64,000 nucleotides of DNA from Rhipicephalus microplus (lineage: Eukaryota > Arthropoda > Arachnida > Ixodida > Ixodidae), in the NCBI RefSeq assembly GCF_043290135.1, contig NC_134701.1:203160601-203224600 (forward strand), in the 5' to 3' direction. The translations under genes were made by a program, and so were the position numbers. A model generated the notes under the pieces. The model had not been told where the DNA came from. It saw nothing but the letters and a program-made list of their open reading frames with translations, and did not search any database. Positions 11,700-30,610 of this stretch are shown piece after piece. Within the stretch, counting starts at the first letter, position 1, and the number at the start of each line of letters is the position of its first letter.

Positions 11700-13140
11700 G
11701 CTGACCACAATTTTTTCAGCCTTCGCTATAACTCACGTTCATACATACGTCTAGTCATACTCATGAGCAGTCACTCACGTTCATACTTACGCCTACTCAA
11801 TCTCATATTTACTCACTCACGTTCACTCTCACGCCTACTCAAAATCGTAGGCACTCACGTTCGCACTCACACCCACTTACACTCAGGAGTACTCACTCAC
11901 GTTCATACTCATGACTACTCACACCCACAAGCACTCCCTCACTTCATACTCACGTCTACTTACACTCACAGGCACTGACTTACGTTCATACTAACGCCAA
12001 TTCATATTCATAGGCCCTCAGTTACGTTTATAGTCACGTCTGCGCACACACAGCAGTACTCACTCACGTCCATACTCATGACTACTCACACCCACAAGCA
12101 CTCCCTCACCGTATACTCACGCCTACCTACACTGACAGGCACTCACTCACGTTCATGCTAATGCAAATTCATACTCATAGGCCCTCAGTCACGTTTACAG
12201 TCACGTCTACGCACACTAGTACTCACGCATGTTCATACTCACAAGCACTTTCTCACTTCATACTCACGCCTACTTACACTGACAGGCACTCACTTACGTT
12301 CATACTAACGCCAATTTATATTCGTAGGCCCTCACTCACGTTTATAGTCACGTCTACGCACACTCAGGAGTACTCACTCACGTTCATACTCATGACTACT
12401 CACACCCACAAGTAATCACTCACTTCATACTCACGCCTTCTTACACTGACATGCACTCACGCACGTTCATACTAACGCCAATTCATACTCACGGGCCCTC
12501 AGTCACGTTTATATTCACGTCTACGCACACTCAGGAGTACTCACTCACGTTCATACTTATGACTACTCACACCCACAAGCACTCCCTCACTTCATATTTA
12601 CGCCTACTTACACTGACAGGCACTCACTCACGTTCATACTAACGCCAATTCGTACTCACGGGCCCTCAGTCACGTTTATATTCACGTCTACGCACACTCA
12701 GGAGTACTCACTAACGTTCATACTCATGACTACTCCCACCCACAAGCACTCACTCGCATCATACTCACGGCTACTTACACTGACAGGCACTCACTCACGT
12801 TCATACTAACGCCAATTCATATTCACAGGCCCTTACTCACGTTTATAGTCACGTATACGCACACTCAGGAGTACTCATTCACGTTCATACTCATGACTAC
12901 TCACACCCACAAGCACTCACTCGCTTCATACTCAAGCCTCCTTACACTTACAGGCACTCACGCACGTTCATACTAACGCCAATTCATATTCACAGGCCCT
13001 TACTCACGTTTATAGTCACGTATACGCACACTTAGGAGTACTCACTCACGTTCATACTCATGACTATTCCCACTCACGAGTACTGACTAACAATTCCACT
13101 CACGACTACTCACGCCCATCAGCACTGACGCACAAGAGTT
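11700..13140. repeat. Tandem array, 167-bp higher-order unit of four ~42-bp repeats
   Basis: The marker CACTCAGGAG (or close variants) recurs at 11880, 12047, 12214, 12361, 12528, 12695, 12862 and 13029. The spacing is 167 bp every time except one of 147 bp, where a unit lost 20 bp. Each 167-bp unit consists of four diverged ~42-bp subunits built on CTCACTCACGTTCATACTCA. The strand is rich in ACTC and poor in G. Short frames through it (for example 12155-12415) encode only TH/HSHS-type low-complexity peptides and are not genes. Confidence 0.92.
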
Positions 13141-13499
13141 AGAAAGTTTTTCAGACTGCAGAGCCACTATTAAGTGGTAGCGCCGTGTCATTTTATTGAA
13201 GCGCAGAATTCATCCGACTTTTCGTTCATAGCGTCGCATTGCCAACGCAGCGCGCATAGTAAGCGCTGCGGTATTTAAAATTACCTATATCTATGCGTTA
13301 AAAAAATAACGCTACCTAATTCTTACGCATTGATGGTTACCGCAAATATGTGTAATACTTTCTTTCTTATCGACAATTTACACAAGTTTGAACGCAGCAA
13401 GTAGCTCAACATGGCTGGGCGCTGAGGAAGTTCTTAAACTTCAACCGGGTGGCTAAATCGTGCGATACACAGATGAACAGAAAGACAGACGTACAGAAA

Positions 13500-14560
13500 G
13501 ACAGAACACAGGAACCTTCACCGACAATTACCCTGTTGGAGTGTGGTACGTAAAGTCTATCAGAGTTCTCGGACTGATATTCGAAAAAGGGAGCATTGCA
13601 AATAGAACATGGAATGACACAATTGTCAAAACGAGGTATGTAATAAATCTGGCTTTAGAACACCAGCTATCACTCCCTGCGAGGGCTGGTGTGGTAAATA
13701 CACAGGCGTGTTGTGTTTGCGTACTACGTCGTGCCCATTGCGCTGCTGCCGAGCAAGTTTGCACAGATCCTCAATTAAGTCATTGGAGCTTTCATATCGG
13801 AACATAAACCTGCCAAGGTGAGAACTAGTTACCTTAATCTTCTTGCAAAGTTTGGTGGTCTGAGTCTACCAGATATTAGGATCGTCACTAAAGCACTGGC
13901 AGCAAAAATAATCGCCAGGTTGTTTTTTGATCCGGAATACCCAGGAATAAGGCTTCTGATTATCTGAAGTGCTCTAAAGGATAGTTTTACGACAGAGCGA
14001 TACAATTATCGGCAAGCTTAGAGACAACTAGACATTTACAAGACTGTGTGCGACTATAAGCGCACAGTAGGTCAGAAAACGGAAGAAGGGTTTGAAGAAT
14101 TGGCGCCCACAGGTTAAAGATACTTGCTGATTGAAGAGACAGTAGAATATAAAGATAAAGAATTTAGCCAAGTAGATAGAACACCTGGAAGACCACCAAA
14201 GTTCCCGAAGTAGTTCGTGAATGTGACTGGCTGAGAAGACATAGCCTGCTACTGACACGCCAACGCCTCGCAAAGTGGCACGTGGCGCCGAACGATAAGG
14301 GCACTGGTTGTAGACAATCTGAGGCCACTAAGCTTGCATTATTTAAATGTGTTGCTACTAAGGGCGTATCGCACCTTGTTTTGCGCCCCTTTGAAGCTAA
14401 GGCTACATGACTATCGAATAACGGCATATTTGCCCTATTGGTACTTTTAGCGACAACGTACGTAATCTGGAGAAGTCGGTGCCAGGCAGAAGCTAGTCTA
14501 CAACCGCGGAGAGCAGCATCCCCTGTTTTACAACGCATTTATAAAATATTCTTAGTAAGC
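13500..14560 (+). mobile_element. Tx1/L1-group LINE remnant (RT C-terminal part)
   Basis: Plus-strand reading from about 13510 gives SIRVLGLIFEKGSIANRTW (13557-13613), then LSLPARAGVVNTQACC and, after a frame change, KFGGLSLPDIRIVTKALAAK (13840-13900). This order (LGV-F, N-W, LSL..R..V.N, then GGL.LPD) is the conserved region C-terminal to the reverse-transcriptase core in Tx1/L1-type elements. Several stops interrupt the frame downstream to about 14550. No catalytic motif remains. The clade call is a pattern judgement; other LINE groups share a weaker GGL.LPD motif. Confidence 0.6.
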
Positions 14561-15029
14561 TTGCTTACGAGCGAGATGTAAGTGGTTTCGATGCTTTTTT
14601 CAAGGCACACTTGGTTTTTCCTATTACGTGGATAAAACCTGGAATTTCCAGCAACGCCATACTGAACTAAAGAGAAGAAACAAGTCATCCTCAGACTCAC
14701 TATGCTGGTCGATCCTCATACCCTCCTTTTTTTCTTGCTCCTTCGCCTCAGTTCTTTGAAAGGTAATAGGTTTCTTTTTTTATAGTTTCGTAGCAGCGCA
14801 CAGTGCATTAATATACTCTTTGTAGAATTGCATTTAGTGTTTGTATAAATTATACTGACGAGATTTTTGACGTTTTTAGTGTGTTCTCCTCTAGAGTTTG
14901 TCCTAACTCGTTGAATACACTTTCCTTGTACCAGTTAGACCTAAACGTTTACGTTCAAGTATCCCAAAAAGGACTATCGTATTTCAAAAAAGAATGTGGA
15001 AGTGGCGTAACCATGAATATTTTTTTCAG
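14561..15029. other. No feature seen
   Basis: AT-rich spacer with T-runs. No open frame above 60 codons, tRNA-like box or tandem repeat stood out. Confidence 0.5.
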
Positions 15030-15200
15030 TCGCAGTGGTGGTATGTAATCACGATGCTCGACTGCTGACTTGAATTTCGCTGGCTCGATCCTGTTGTCGG
15101 ACGTCATATTTCAATAGAGACGTAATCCTAGAGACAGCTGTATCGTGCGTTACCACGACAACTTAAAGAACACCAGGTGTTCCAAATTTGAGGAGCCTTT
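15030..15200 (+). mobile_element. Old Ruka-like SINE copy
   Basis: The sequence CGCAGTGGTGGTATGTAATC, ATGCTCGACTGCTGAC, CTGGCTCGATCC and AACTTAAAGAACACCAGG follows the order of the intact SINEs (A box, tRNA loop, B box, conserved body) with about one change in five. The 3' tail is lost. The divergence indicates an old insertion. Confidence 0.7.
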
Positions 15201-16481
15201 CAATACAACCTGCTTTATTATCATGTGCTGGTTCAATCGCGTGAAACACCAAAATGTAATTTATTTGTCTGGTGAGGGGGCTGGTGAATAAGTGGTCATG
15301 CATGTACTTTTTGTTGTATGTGCTCGCGTGTATAGGAGCGTATAAATTATTTTAAAAAAGCTTGACTAGAACACGCAGTATCGATTTCGTTCTTTGAAAC
15401 AAACATGATGAACGCCAAAGATTTGGGGAAAGCTGAGCACAAATGAAAAGTGTTACACTCTGCCCAGACTTTCGGTTTACGTATTCAGTGTCCTTTTGTA
15501 ATAAGTAGAGTTGCTGCTTCTATTGGCGAATGAGCCGTCCGTATAACGTTTTTAACTGTGCACATTTTTTTTTGTTTGTGTAAATTTCCAGAGAGTAATA
15601 AAAGTTCTGAAATCAATATCTCCTTGCCTCACATTTGCATGTTTCGGCGATTAATTCTGGTCCGTGCCATGCATGAAAATTTGACTCTACAAAGGATGAC
15701 TGCTAAAATCAAAATCAAAAGCGGCAACGTGCGTGCTCTTTGGCACAAGAGCTAATTTAGTCAAGCACCTGCGACATTTAATATTAAACGTGCCTAGAAT
15801 GGCTCGTAAGAGGGCCTCATTATTCGTGCTCACGACACGTGCCGTCCGTATGCATCTTTCCACCCGCTGCTTTTGCCCTGTAATAAAGATTGCTTTTCTC
15901 TCTATAGCATCGACAGCGTGTAGGGACTTGACGTTTTGCTTAAAATCTCGTCCTTAACTCCGTATATTTCTTGCTTTAAGGTATCGCATGTTTGCTCAAG
16001 AATTCAAGCGTATCAGTTTAGTATTATTGTTAAGCAAATGTTTTCCGCCCTCTGTATGTCAATTGATTATTCATATTTACGATTTCTTGAGCGCCTTATT
16101 GTGCCCTTGCGTCACAGTCAATTCGTACCTGGGCATAGCATACACGTTTCCTGTGAATATTTTTCAGTTTTATTGTGTCAGAAGTGTTTTCACAGATATG
16201 GAGAAAGGAGTGATTTATTGAGTGATGAAGTCACAGTGTACCATTATTTTTTTGCTTTCACGCTCCATGTGGTCGAACAGAGCACAGTACTATCACATAC
16301 AAAAAAACACACACAGAAAAAACGTTACAGCTGAAATAGACAGGTGTCAATTGTTGTCAGCACGAACAACGTTGAAGTGCTTCGAAGGCACTCTGTCGTA
16401 TTTGTGAAAACGCGCTTAGACGTCTCAACGCTCTCCCTAGCACGTGGGACATTTTTCAAAACATTATATTCAGCTTAAAAA
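15201..16481. other. No supported gene
   Basis: Contains overlapping open frames of 65-132 codons (the longest at 15936-16334, plus strand) without recognisable domains or consistent splice signals. AT-rich; no repeat identified. Confidence 0.45.
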
Positions 16482-17125
<644 letters not shown>

Positions 17126-17359
17126 GTTGTCATGACACGGATAACCGGAATATCCCCTTGCCTCGCGTCTGTCATCAAACCATTTCCTCCAGGAACTATT
17201 GGCACATACTCGTATGTTTCAGACCGCGGTTTGCAGGTATGCGCAAAAGGTGTTTGCTAAAGAGGAATGGCGAGAAGAGGCATTGACAATTTAAATTCGA
17301 GAGTGTAAAAGAACACTGGCATCAGCTACGTTGAACCGACGAATAGAAAGGAGAAATAT

Positions 17360-17437
17360 CAGGGTCCCGACAGGAATCGAACCCAAGCATTCTGCATCAA
17401 ATCAAGTATTCTATTACAGAGCCACGCCAAGGCACCA
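17360..17437 (-). mobile_element. tRNA-headed SINE, second family
   Basis: On the minus strand, TTGGCGTGGCTCTGTAATAG (A box) and GGGTTCGATTCCTG (B box) form a good Pol III type-2 promoter, followed by TCGGGACCCTGATATTTCTC. Similar heads occur at 27692-27780 (minus) and 30516-30610 (plus). Not a functional tRNA: no paired acceptor stem closes the head. Confidence 0.65.
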
Positions 17438-17462
17438 TGATTTCTTACACCTGATGATCTTA

Positions 17463-17583
17463 CACCCGAAAAAGTGAACAGGCGTTGTGCCCCTCCAGGT
17501 GGCAGTTGCCAGCTTGCTCTCTCCCTCTTTCCTCTGTGTGATTGTGTATCTGTGTATGCAAATCAAATAAATAAATAAATAAA
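17463..17583 (+). mobile_element. Retroelement 3'-end-like fragment with (AAAT)n tail
   Basis: A pyrimidine-rich stretch (TTGCTCTCTCCCTCTTTCC), then GTGTATCTGTGTATGCAAATC and about five AAAT units, typical of the 3' end of a reverse-transcribed element. It abuts the next SINE at 17584. The parent family is not identified. Confidence 0.4.
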
Positions 17584-17817
17584 CTGATATGTGGAGTTTA
17601 ACGTCCCAAAACCACCATATGACTATGAAAGACGCCGCAGTGGAGGGCTCCGGAAATTTCGACCACCTGGGATTCTTTAACGAGTACCCAAACCTGAGCC
17701 GACATGCCTACAACATTTCCGCCTGTATCGGAAATGCAGCCGCCGCAGCCGGGATTCGTTCCGGCGACCTGCGGGTAAGCAGCTGAGTACATTAGCCATG
17801 AGACCACCGCGGTGGGA
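17584..17817 (-). mobile_element. Ruka-like tRNA-derived SINE
   Basis: Complete head and body on the minus strand: CCGCGGTGGTCTCATGGCTA at the right end, CGGGATTCGTTCCGG-type sequence around the B box (reverse complement), and a body ending in GTTAAACTCCACATATCA. The tail adjoins (AAAT)n rather than (AATC)n, perhaps because it inserted into or next to that tract. Confidence 0.85.
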
Positions 17818-17937
17818 CGGTTTCTCACACCTGTGCGGGAGAAATCACAGTGCCTGCCGCATGCTATTGGACAGCTGAAGCTACAGTGCTAGTGGGCAGC
17901 TTAAGAAAGAACCTAGAAACCAAAGAAGTCTTTAATA

Positions 17938-18178
17938 ATGATGGATATTATGGGTTTCAGGTCCCAAAGCCACGACTTCACTGTGAGAGATCGCTTTGTG
18001 AAAGGTATCGGAAGTTTTCACCATCTGGTATTGTTTATCCTCCACTGGTGTCGCACAGTACACGTGGGCGACTACCATTTCATCTCCATCGAAACGTGAT
18101 CGCCACGTCCAGGATCGATTCCGCGGCTTTTGGCTCAGCAGCCGCGCACCCTGGCAGTGGTCCACCGAGGTGGACCCA
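17938..18178 (-). mobile_element. Diverged Ruka-like SINE
   Basis: Same order of blocks as the intact copies, read on the minus strand: TCCACCTCGGTGGACCACTG, GCGGCTGCTGAGCC, GAATCGATCC, a body with CAGATGGTGAAAACTTCC and GGGACCTGAAACCC, and an end matching CATAATATCC. About 25 percent diverged by eye. Only 120 bp from the previous copy and in the same orientation. Confidence 0.7.
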
Positions 18179-19390
18179 AAAATGTCTCAATAAGGCGAAG
18201 CCTGTTCAACGGCCTCAAGCTCTTTTTTAATTGCTATTCGCTCGAGGTGTGCGTATGACCGTGTGATGGCGCCGTCAAGTGTTAATCGAAACCTTATTTC
18301 ACTTACGTTGCAGCCAGCCGGCTTATGACTCATTCTATGTAAGACGTGGTGGTATATGAGTATGGTGCTGCAGCAGTCCGTAAACGTAGTGCCTCGAGTA
18401 CCGAGAGGTTAGCACTATGGCGAAAGCACTCTTCCAGAACAGCGAGTACGTGCTTCACGGATCGGATCCGTCGTCCTACACCTTTTAGCTTAACAGCGTC
18501 GCCTGTCACGCTCGTGCATCTAACACACAACTCAGCCTGACAGGCATATCGGCCGTGCTGACATTGGGGCCAGGACAAGTTCTTCTGATATAAGACCTTT
18601 CGCTTTAGCTCGAATATGTGCAGCCCCGCTCAACATAAATTGCAACACGCTCGCCTTAATTAAAGTGACCCCAAATCCGAACAATGAAACCGACCAACGA
18701 TGAATTGGTTGAGAAAGTGCCGCTGAGAGAGTTTAATTCACTATTTTTTTTTCAACTGAGTTTTTGATTTGCAGTGTTGGCGCCAGTTTGAGTCTCGACA
18801 GCATGTTGCAACTTTTATTGAGCGCGAGTATACATGACGGCCGGCTTTGAGTGTCCTCCCAGCAGACATTTACAGGGAGTAAGCATATTATGAAAGCTTG
18901 TTTATGAAAAACTTTCTAGGGGTACAAGTCGTCGGTGGTGTATTTTGTAGGAATTAAAGCTCCAGTGTAAATGGCTGATTTTAAGTAGTCGAGAGAGATA
19001 GAAAGAGAGCAAAGTTGGAACGGTTAAATGGGAGTGCATTTTCGGTTGCCCATCGCATAGATCCCGAAGGTACAATATAAATGGTGCTTGACAGCATAGG
19101 TAAACGCCATTGGTGCTATCAAAAAATGAATGTTTGTCAACGCAATCGATACCATTTTTTAATAACGACTACCTTTTGAAATTGCCGAAACATGCATTCC
19201 TGATCTATGTTACTCAAAAGGGAGCACCAGAAGGGAGAGCACTCAAAGATTTGTGCTTTTATATTTGTCAAAGGCACCGATACATTAATAAATAGATAAC
19301 TTCGGCTGAGTTGACGAAATTAGTTCAAGTTAGGAGACAAAGGCTAGTTGACAGCCAAGGTGGGAAGGAGTAGGTTGCAGGACTTGATGC
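18179..19390. other. No supported gene
   Basis: Spacer with short opposed open frames at 18330-18578. No domain, RNA gene or tandem repeat is evident. Confidence 0.45.
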
Positions 19391-20301
19391 ATGTTAATTA
19401 AGAAGGGTGTTATTAAAAAGGGTGTAAAGCAGGGGGACACAATCTCCCCAATGCTATTTACCGCGTGCTTACAGGAAGTTTTCAGAAGCCTAGAATGGGA
19501 ACAGTTAGGGATAAGAGTTAATGGAGAATACCTTAGTAACCTGCGCTTCGCCGATGACATTGCATTGCTGAGTAACTCAGGGGACGAATTACAACTCATG
19601 ATTACGGAGTTAGACAAGGACAGCAGAAAGGTGGGTCTTAAAATTATTCTGCAGAAAACGAAAGTAATGTACAACAACCTCGGAAAGGAGCAGCGCTTCG
19701 AGATAGGTAATAGTGCACTTGAAGTTGTAAAAGACTATGTCTACTTAGGGCAGGTAATAACCGCAGAGCCTAACCACGATATTGAAGTAACTAGAAGAAT
19801 AAGAATGGGGTGGAGTACATTCGGCAAGCACTCTCAAATTATGACAGGTAGATTGCCACTATCCCTCAAGAGGAAGGTATATAACAGCTGTATCTTGCCG
19901 GTACTTAGCTACGGAGCAGAAACCTGGAGACTTACAAAGAGGGTTCAGCTTAAATTGAGGACGACGCAGCGAGCAATGGAAAGAAAAATGGTAAGTGTAA
20001 CCTTAAGAGACAAGAAGAGAGCAGAGTGGATGAGGGAAAAATGGGGGTTAAGGATATCATGGTTGAAATAAAGAAGAGGAAATGGACATGGGCCGGGCGT
20101 GTAGCGCGTAGACAGGATAACCGCTGGTCATTAAGGGTAACTAACTGGATTCCCAGAGAAAGGAAGCGGGTTAGGGGGAGACAGAAGGTTAGGTGGGCAG
20201 ACAAGATTAAGAAGTTTGCGGGTATAAATTGGCAGCAGCAAGCACAGGACCGGGTTAACTGGCGGAACATGGGAGAGGCCTTTGTCCTGCAGTGGACGTA
20301 G
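19391..20301 (+). pseudogene. RTE reverse transcriptase C-terminal part, one frameshift
   Basis: The first frame (19391-20071) carries KQGDTISPMLF (motif B), RFADDIALLS (motif C with both catalytic Asp), then ILQKTKVMYNNLGKEQRFEI, YLGQVITAEP, and SYGAETWRLTKR. Near 20030 the sequence GAAAAATGGGGG has lost a base relative to copy A's GAACAAACGGGGG. The frame then continues at 20026-20301 with KKRKWTWAGRVARRQDNRW and a GRQKVRWADKIKKF block, ending in a stop at 20299. Only the N-terminal two thirds are missing and there is a single frameshift, so it is a young dead copy. Confidence 0.9.
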
Positions 20302-20325
20302 TCAGGCTGATGATGATGATAATGA
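19392..20325 (+). mobile_element. RTE-type LINE, copy B, 5'-truncated
   Basis: Homology to copy A starts near 19392 in the middle of the reverse-transcriptase domain and runs to the TCAGGCTGATGATGATGATAATG 3' tail, so this is a typical 5'-truncated insertion. Identity with copy A is high (long exact stretches at 19850-19980). Just inside the truncation point the sequence coding for IKKGV is present twice, giving a small local duplication. The (CA)n array begins 27 bases after the tail. Confidence 0.92.
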
Positions 20326-20347
20326 ATTCGTGAGGCGATTGCCGGCA

Positions 20348-22945
<2,598 letters not shown>

Positions 22946-23140
22946 CCCGCCACAGTAGTTCTATTGTTATGGTTCTGGACTGCTGAGCCAGAAGTTGTGG
23001 GATCGAATTTAAGCCATGGCGGCTACGTTTCCAATAGAGGCGGGAATGATTGAGGCATGAGTGCTTACTTAGATTTAGGTGCGCGTTAAAGAACCCCAGG
23101 TGGTCGAAATATCAGTGTTTTGGGATGTGAAACTTCCACA
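22946..23140 (+). mobile_element. Ruka-like SINE, internally deleted
   Basis: The head CCGCCACAGTAGTTCTATTG, loop GACTGCTGAGCCAGAAG, B-box region GGGATCGAATTTAAGCC and body CGTTAAAGAACCCCAGGTGG are all present. After GTCGAAATAT the sequence jumps to TTTTGGGATGTGAAACTTCC, so about 45 bp of the usual 3' body are missing. No (AATC)n tail. Confidence 0.8.
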
Positions 23141-27691
<4,551 letters not shown>

Positions 27692-27780
27692 CCTAGTACC
27701 AAGGTAACAGTGGGGCTCAAACCCCAGTACGCTGCGTGCCAGCCCATTATTCTGCTACTGAGCCACGCCGGTTCTTGGAA
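27692..27780 (-). mobile_element. tRNA-headed SINE, second family
   Basis: On the minus strand: AACCGGCGTGGCTCAGTAGC (A box), then GGGGTTTGAGCCCC (B box), followed by CACTGTTACCTTGG and an A/T-rich end with a T9 run. Head layout matches 17360-17437. The cloverleaf-like head has no closing 3' acceptor strand. Confidence 0.65.
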
Positions 27781-28176
27781 CTTGTTCGCAAACTTGCCTT
27801 AGGCAAGCTTGATGTCGGCAAAGTAATCACGTTATTATGAGAAATAAAGCGTTTTAGAACAGCAAAGGAGCAATCAGGTGTCACACAATGCGAATAGCGT
27901 AACGAGTGGGTGGTCCGATGCTTCAACCCATTACAATTAGTTTTTCTTGATCCCCTATCAACTGTAGCACATACCCACTTCAGGCATCATTTCCTATCGT
28001 CGCCTCAGCCAGTGCATAAACACTTGACTTGCTATCCCTTGCGAGTGTTTAGTGGATACCCCATTTTTCAGGAAAATGATGAAGGATAGCATATCGATTG
28101 CCAGCCTAGTACCCAGAACTTATTTTCACAATGCCATGGTGAGTACCCAGTAAGTGTGCTTGCAGCAGTTACCCAA

Positions 28177-28894
28177 TGAGTATTTAAAAAAGGTTCTGAA
28201 AGGACACTCTTCTAGAGTTCGCTGTGACTGTGCTGCGCTTTCCGCCAGGCCTGGCGTTTTTTGTGGTTTTTATCCACGGTTTTATAGTTTTATGGTTTTT
28301 TATACACGAGTCGACTGCCACTCGCGAGTGTGTTGTCACCTGTCGGAGTAGTCAGTACCACTATGCCCAACCGAAGTGTCAGCAGGGGTCTGTTAGAAAG
28401 GCAATAGTATTGCCACTCCTTCCATTCCTGTCTCTAGCTCGTCTTTGTGCACCTGCTATTGTCTCCGCCTTTGTTTTTATATCTTTCCCCTTCCCGTTCT
28501 GTAAGGTATACCGAACCGGATGCTACAATTGCGGTGAGTATTTAGAAAAAATTCTTAAAGAACACTGTTCTAGATTTCGCTGTGACTGTGCTGCACTTTC
28601 CGCCAGGCCTGGCGTTTTTTTATGGTTTTTATCCACGGTTTTATGGTTTTATGGTTTTTTATACACGAGTCGACTGCCACTTGCGAGTGTGTTGTCACCT
28701 GTGGGAATAGTCAGTACCACTATGCCCAACGGAAGTGTAAGCGGGGGTCTGCTAGAAAGGCAATAGTATTGCCACTCCTTCCATTCCTGCCTTTAGCTCA
28801 TCTTTGTGCACCTGCTATTGTGTCCGCCTTTGTTTTTATATCTTTCCCCTTCCCGTGCTGTAAGGTATACCGAACCGGATGCCACAATTGCGGT
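28177..28894. repeat. 358-bp tandem duplication, two copies
   Basis: Unit 1 (28177-28534) and unit 2 (28535-28894) start with TGAGTATTTA and end with GCTACAATTGCGG or GCCACAATTGCGG. The marker CGCTGTGACTGTGCTGC lies at 28220 and 28578. The two units are roughly 95 percent identical by eye, so the duplication is recent. A 180-codon frame (28224-28766) crosses the junction only because each unit happens to be open; since 358 is not a multiple of 3, the same DNA is read in two frames, which argues against coding. Each unit contains a pyrimidine tract plus CTAG/TTAG and a later AAGGTATAC, a possible exon-like layout, but that is weak. Confidence 0.9.
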
Positions 28895-30456
28895 TGAGCT
28901 CTCTGCACAAAGTAGCTTCAAATAAACCTTAGCTGTAATACTAAAATTGTTTGATTTATGGCAAATTGATGCTTGTGTTCCCATCACCAAGCGATTACAT
29001 TCTCGCTACACACACAAATGATTTTCACAGTCCTTGTAATTAGTCACCGTGGGTGAAACACCAACCACAATTTTATATGCAGATAACTGCACTAGCACGA
29101 AGAAGTTTTGTAGAAATATTTTTGTATACATGTTTAAAATGTTACGAATACCTCAATGTGTTTGAATGTTATTAAACTCTTTTGCTCGACGATCTATATT
29201 CATGTTATTCTATGAAAAGCCAAATAAATGTAGAGCGCCACAATTTCGCCCGTTTCTTACGGCCGCTATTTTCTGAGAACACAAAGAAAGTAAATCTTGA
29301 TTTTTAGCGGTTATTTTGTAATTTATACATTTAAAATTTCCTTCTTCCTGAGGGTTTCACGTGCTTCTTATCATTGGAGATTACGTATCGTTACTTGAAG
29401 ACAGAACCAACTGTCAGGGCCAAAAGACGTTGCTAATAGTGTTTCTTGCGCATAAAAACAGTTGCTCTAGCTATTCTTGCGAAATACAGGGCTTAAAAGA
29501 GCAGCTTTGAGTGTGCACAAAACAAAAGTACGAAACTGCCACAATAACGCATCGGTCCAAGTTGTAAGGACGTCAAAACAATGGTTTTTGCACAAGTGCA
29601 AAGCTGAGTTTTTCTGCTTTAATGTTGTCTCGTGTGACAATTAAGAAGACTATCTTGGTGAGTACTATTTCTTGTTGTTTTCTTCTCCATGGAAGTTATT
29701 TATTAATCTGACGCCTTTTGTCACCTGAAGGGAACAATGTCCTCACCGCCTTCACAACTGTTTGCGGCACGCTCTTGAAACGGTACCAGCACGGGCATCT
29801 CAAACATACAGCCAGGTCTTCTGAGTAACGAGAAAAAAACAATAACCATTACCCAGAACCTCATACTTATCGCCAGAAATATGTGAATAGGCTGTCAAAT
29901 ACGCGAAGTATATAAAAAATTGGGAGACCCTGATGGTTTGCCTTTAAGAGTTGTACGCGATAGTGATGTAGTGTCTGTGATGCACACTTCAACCATTTAG
30001 TGTATACTTTTTCATTGTACGATGTTATTCGAGAAGTTTAACTTGGGATTACTAAGATCTATTTGATAAAGTTCAAATCGGCTTATGATAGAGAAACTTT
30101 CGCATATGGGCGCATATGGCATTTTCTGTAGAGAGTAGCATGCTTTAAGTCACTAGCAATGATGCACGCGTTATGCCTTTGAACTTGCTATGCACCCACT
30201 ACGTGTCCTCAAGGGTATACGCATAGTATTATGTATGCCGTTTAAGGTGAGTGTCCGGCTTTAAACCATGAACCCATTGTGCAAATTACATGTTGTGAAG
30301 CCCGATGGAAAGTAGTCCTTCTATATAATACATTTTGTATTGTGAAATATCCATACAAAACGAGTGTGTTTGTAAAGGATGAATGTTGCTTTAACAGCAC
30401 TTCCAAGCGCAAGAAGGTATTTTTTCTGTGTCTCAGCGGACGCATGTCCCTAACGC

Positions 30457-30458
<2 letters not shown>
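28895..30458. other. No feature seen
   Basis: AT-rich spacer, no open frame of note between 28990 and 30240, no recognisable mobile-element motif. Confidence 0.5.

Positions 30459-30515
<57 letters not shown>
30459..30515. repeat. (TA)n microsatellite
   Basis: About 28 uninterrupted TA units, directly followed by a tRNA-like SINE head at 30516. Confidence 0.95.
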
Positions 30516-30517
<2 letters not shown>

Positions 30518-30610
30518 CAGGTGCTTGACTCTGTGGTAGAACACCTGCTTTCCACGCAAACAGCCCAGTTCAATCAGTTCAATCTCCACTGCAATCCAAA
30601 CCGGGTAGGT
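30516..30610 (+). mobile_element. tRNA-headed SINE, second family
   Basis: CTTGACTCTGTGGTAGAACA (A box), then CTGCTTTCCACGCAAACAGC and a partly duplicated B-box region, CAGTTCAATC repeated as CAGTTCAATC after a 0-1 base gap (30566-30586). The repeat of the B-box decamer is unusual. The body continues as GTAGGTGTCATTATTTATTT. Confidence 0.6.

Noticed and set aside
11700..13140. CRISPR-like regular array
   Set aside because: There are no unique spacers; the whole 167-bp unit repeats, as in a satellite, and the genome is eukaryotic.
17360..17437. A functional tRNA gene
   Set aside because: A and B boxes are good but the acceptor stem does not close, and SINE body follows. The same applies to 27692-27780 and 30516-30610.
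28224..28766. 180-codon frame as a repeat-containing protein
   Set aside because: The underlying 358-bp units are read in two different frames, so the amino-acid sequence is not a repeated protein domain.
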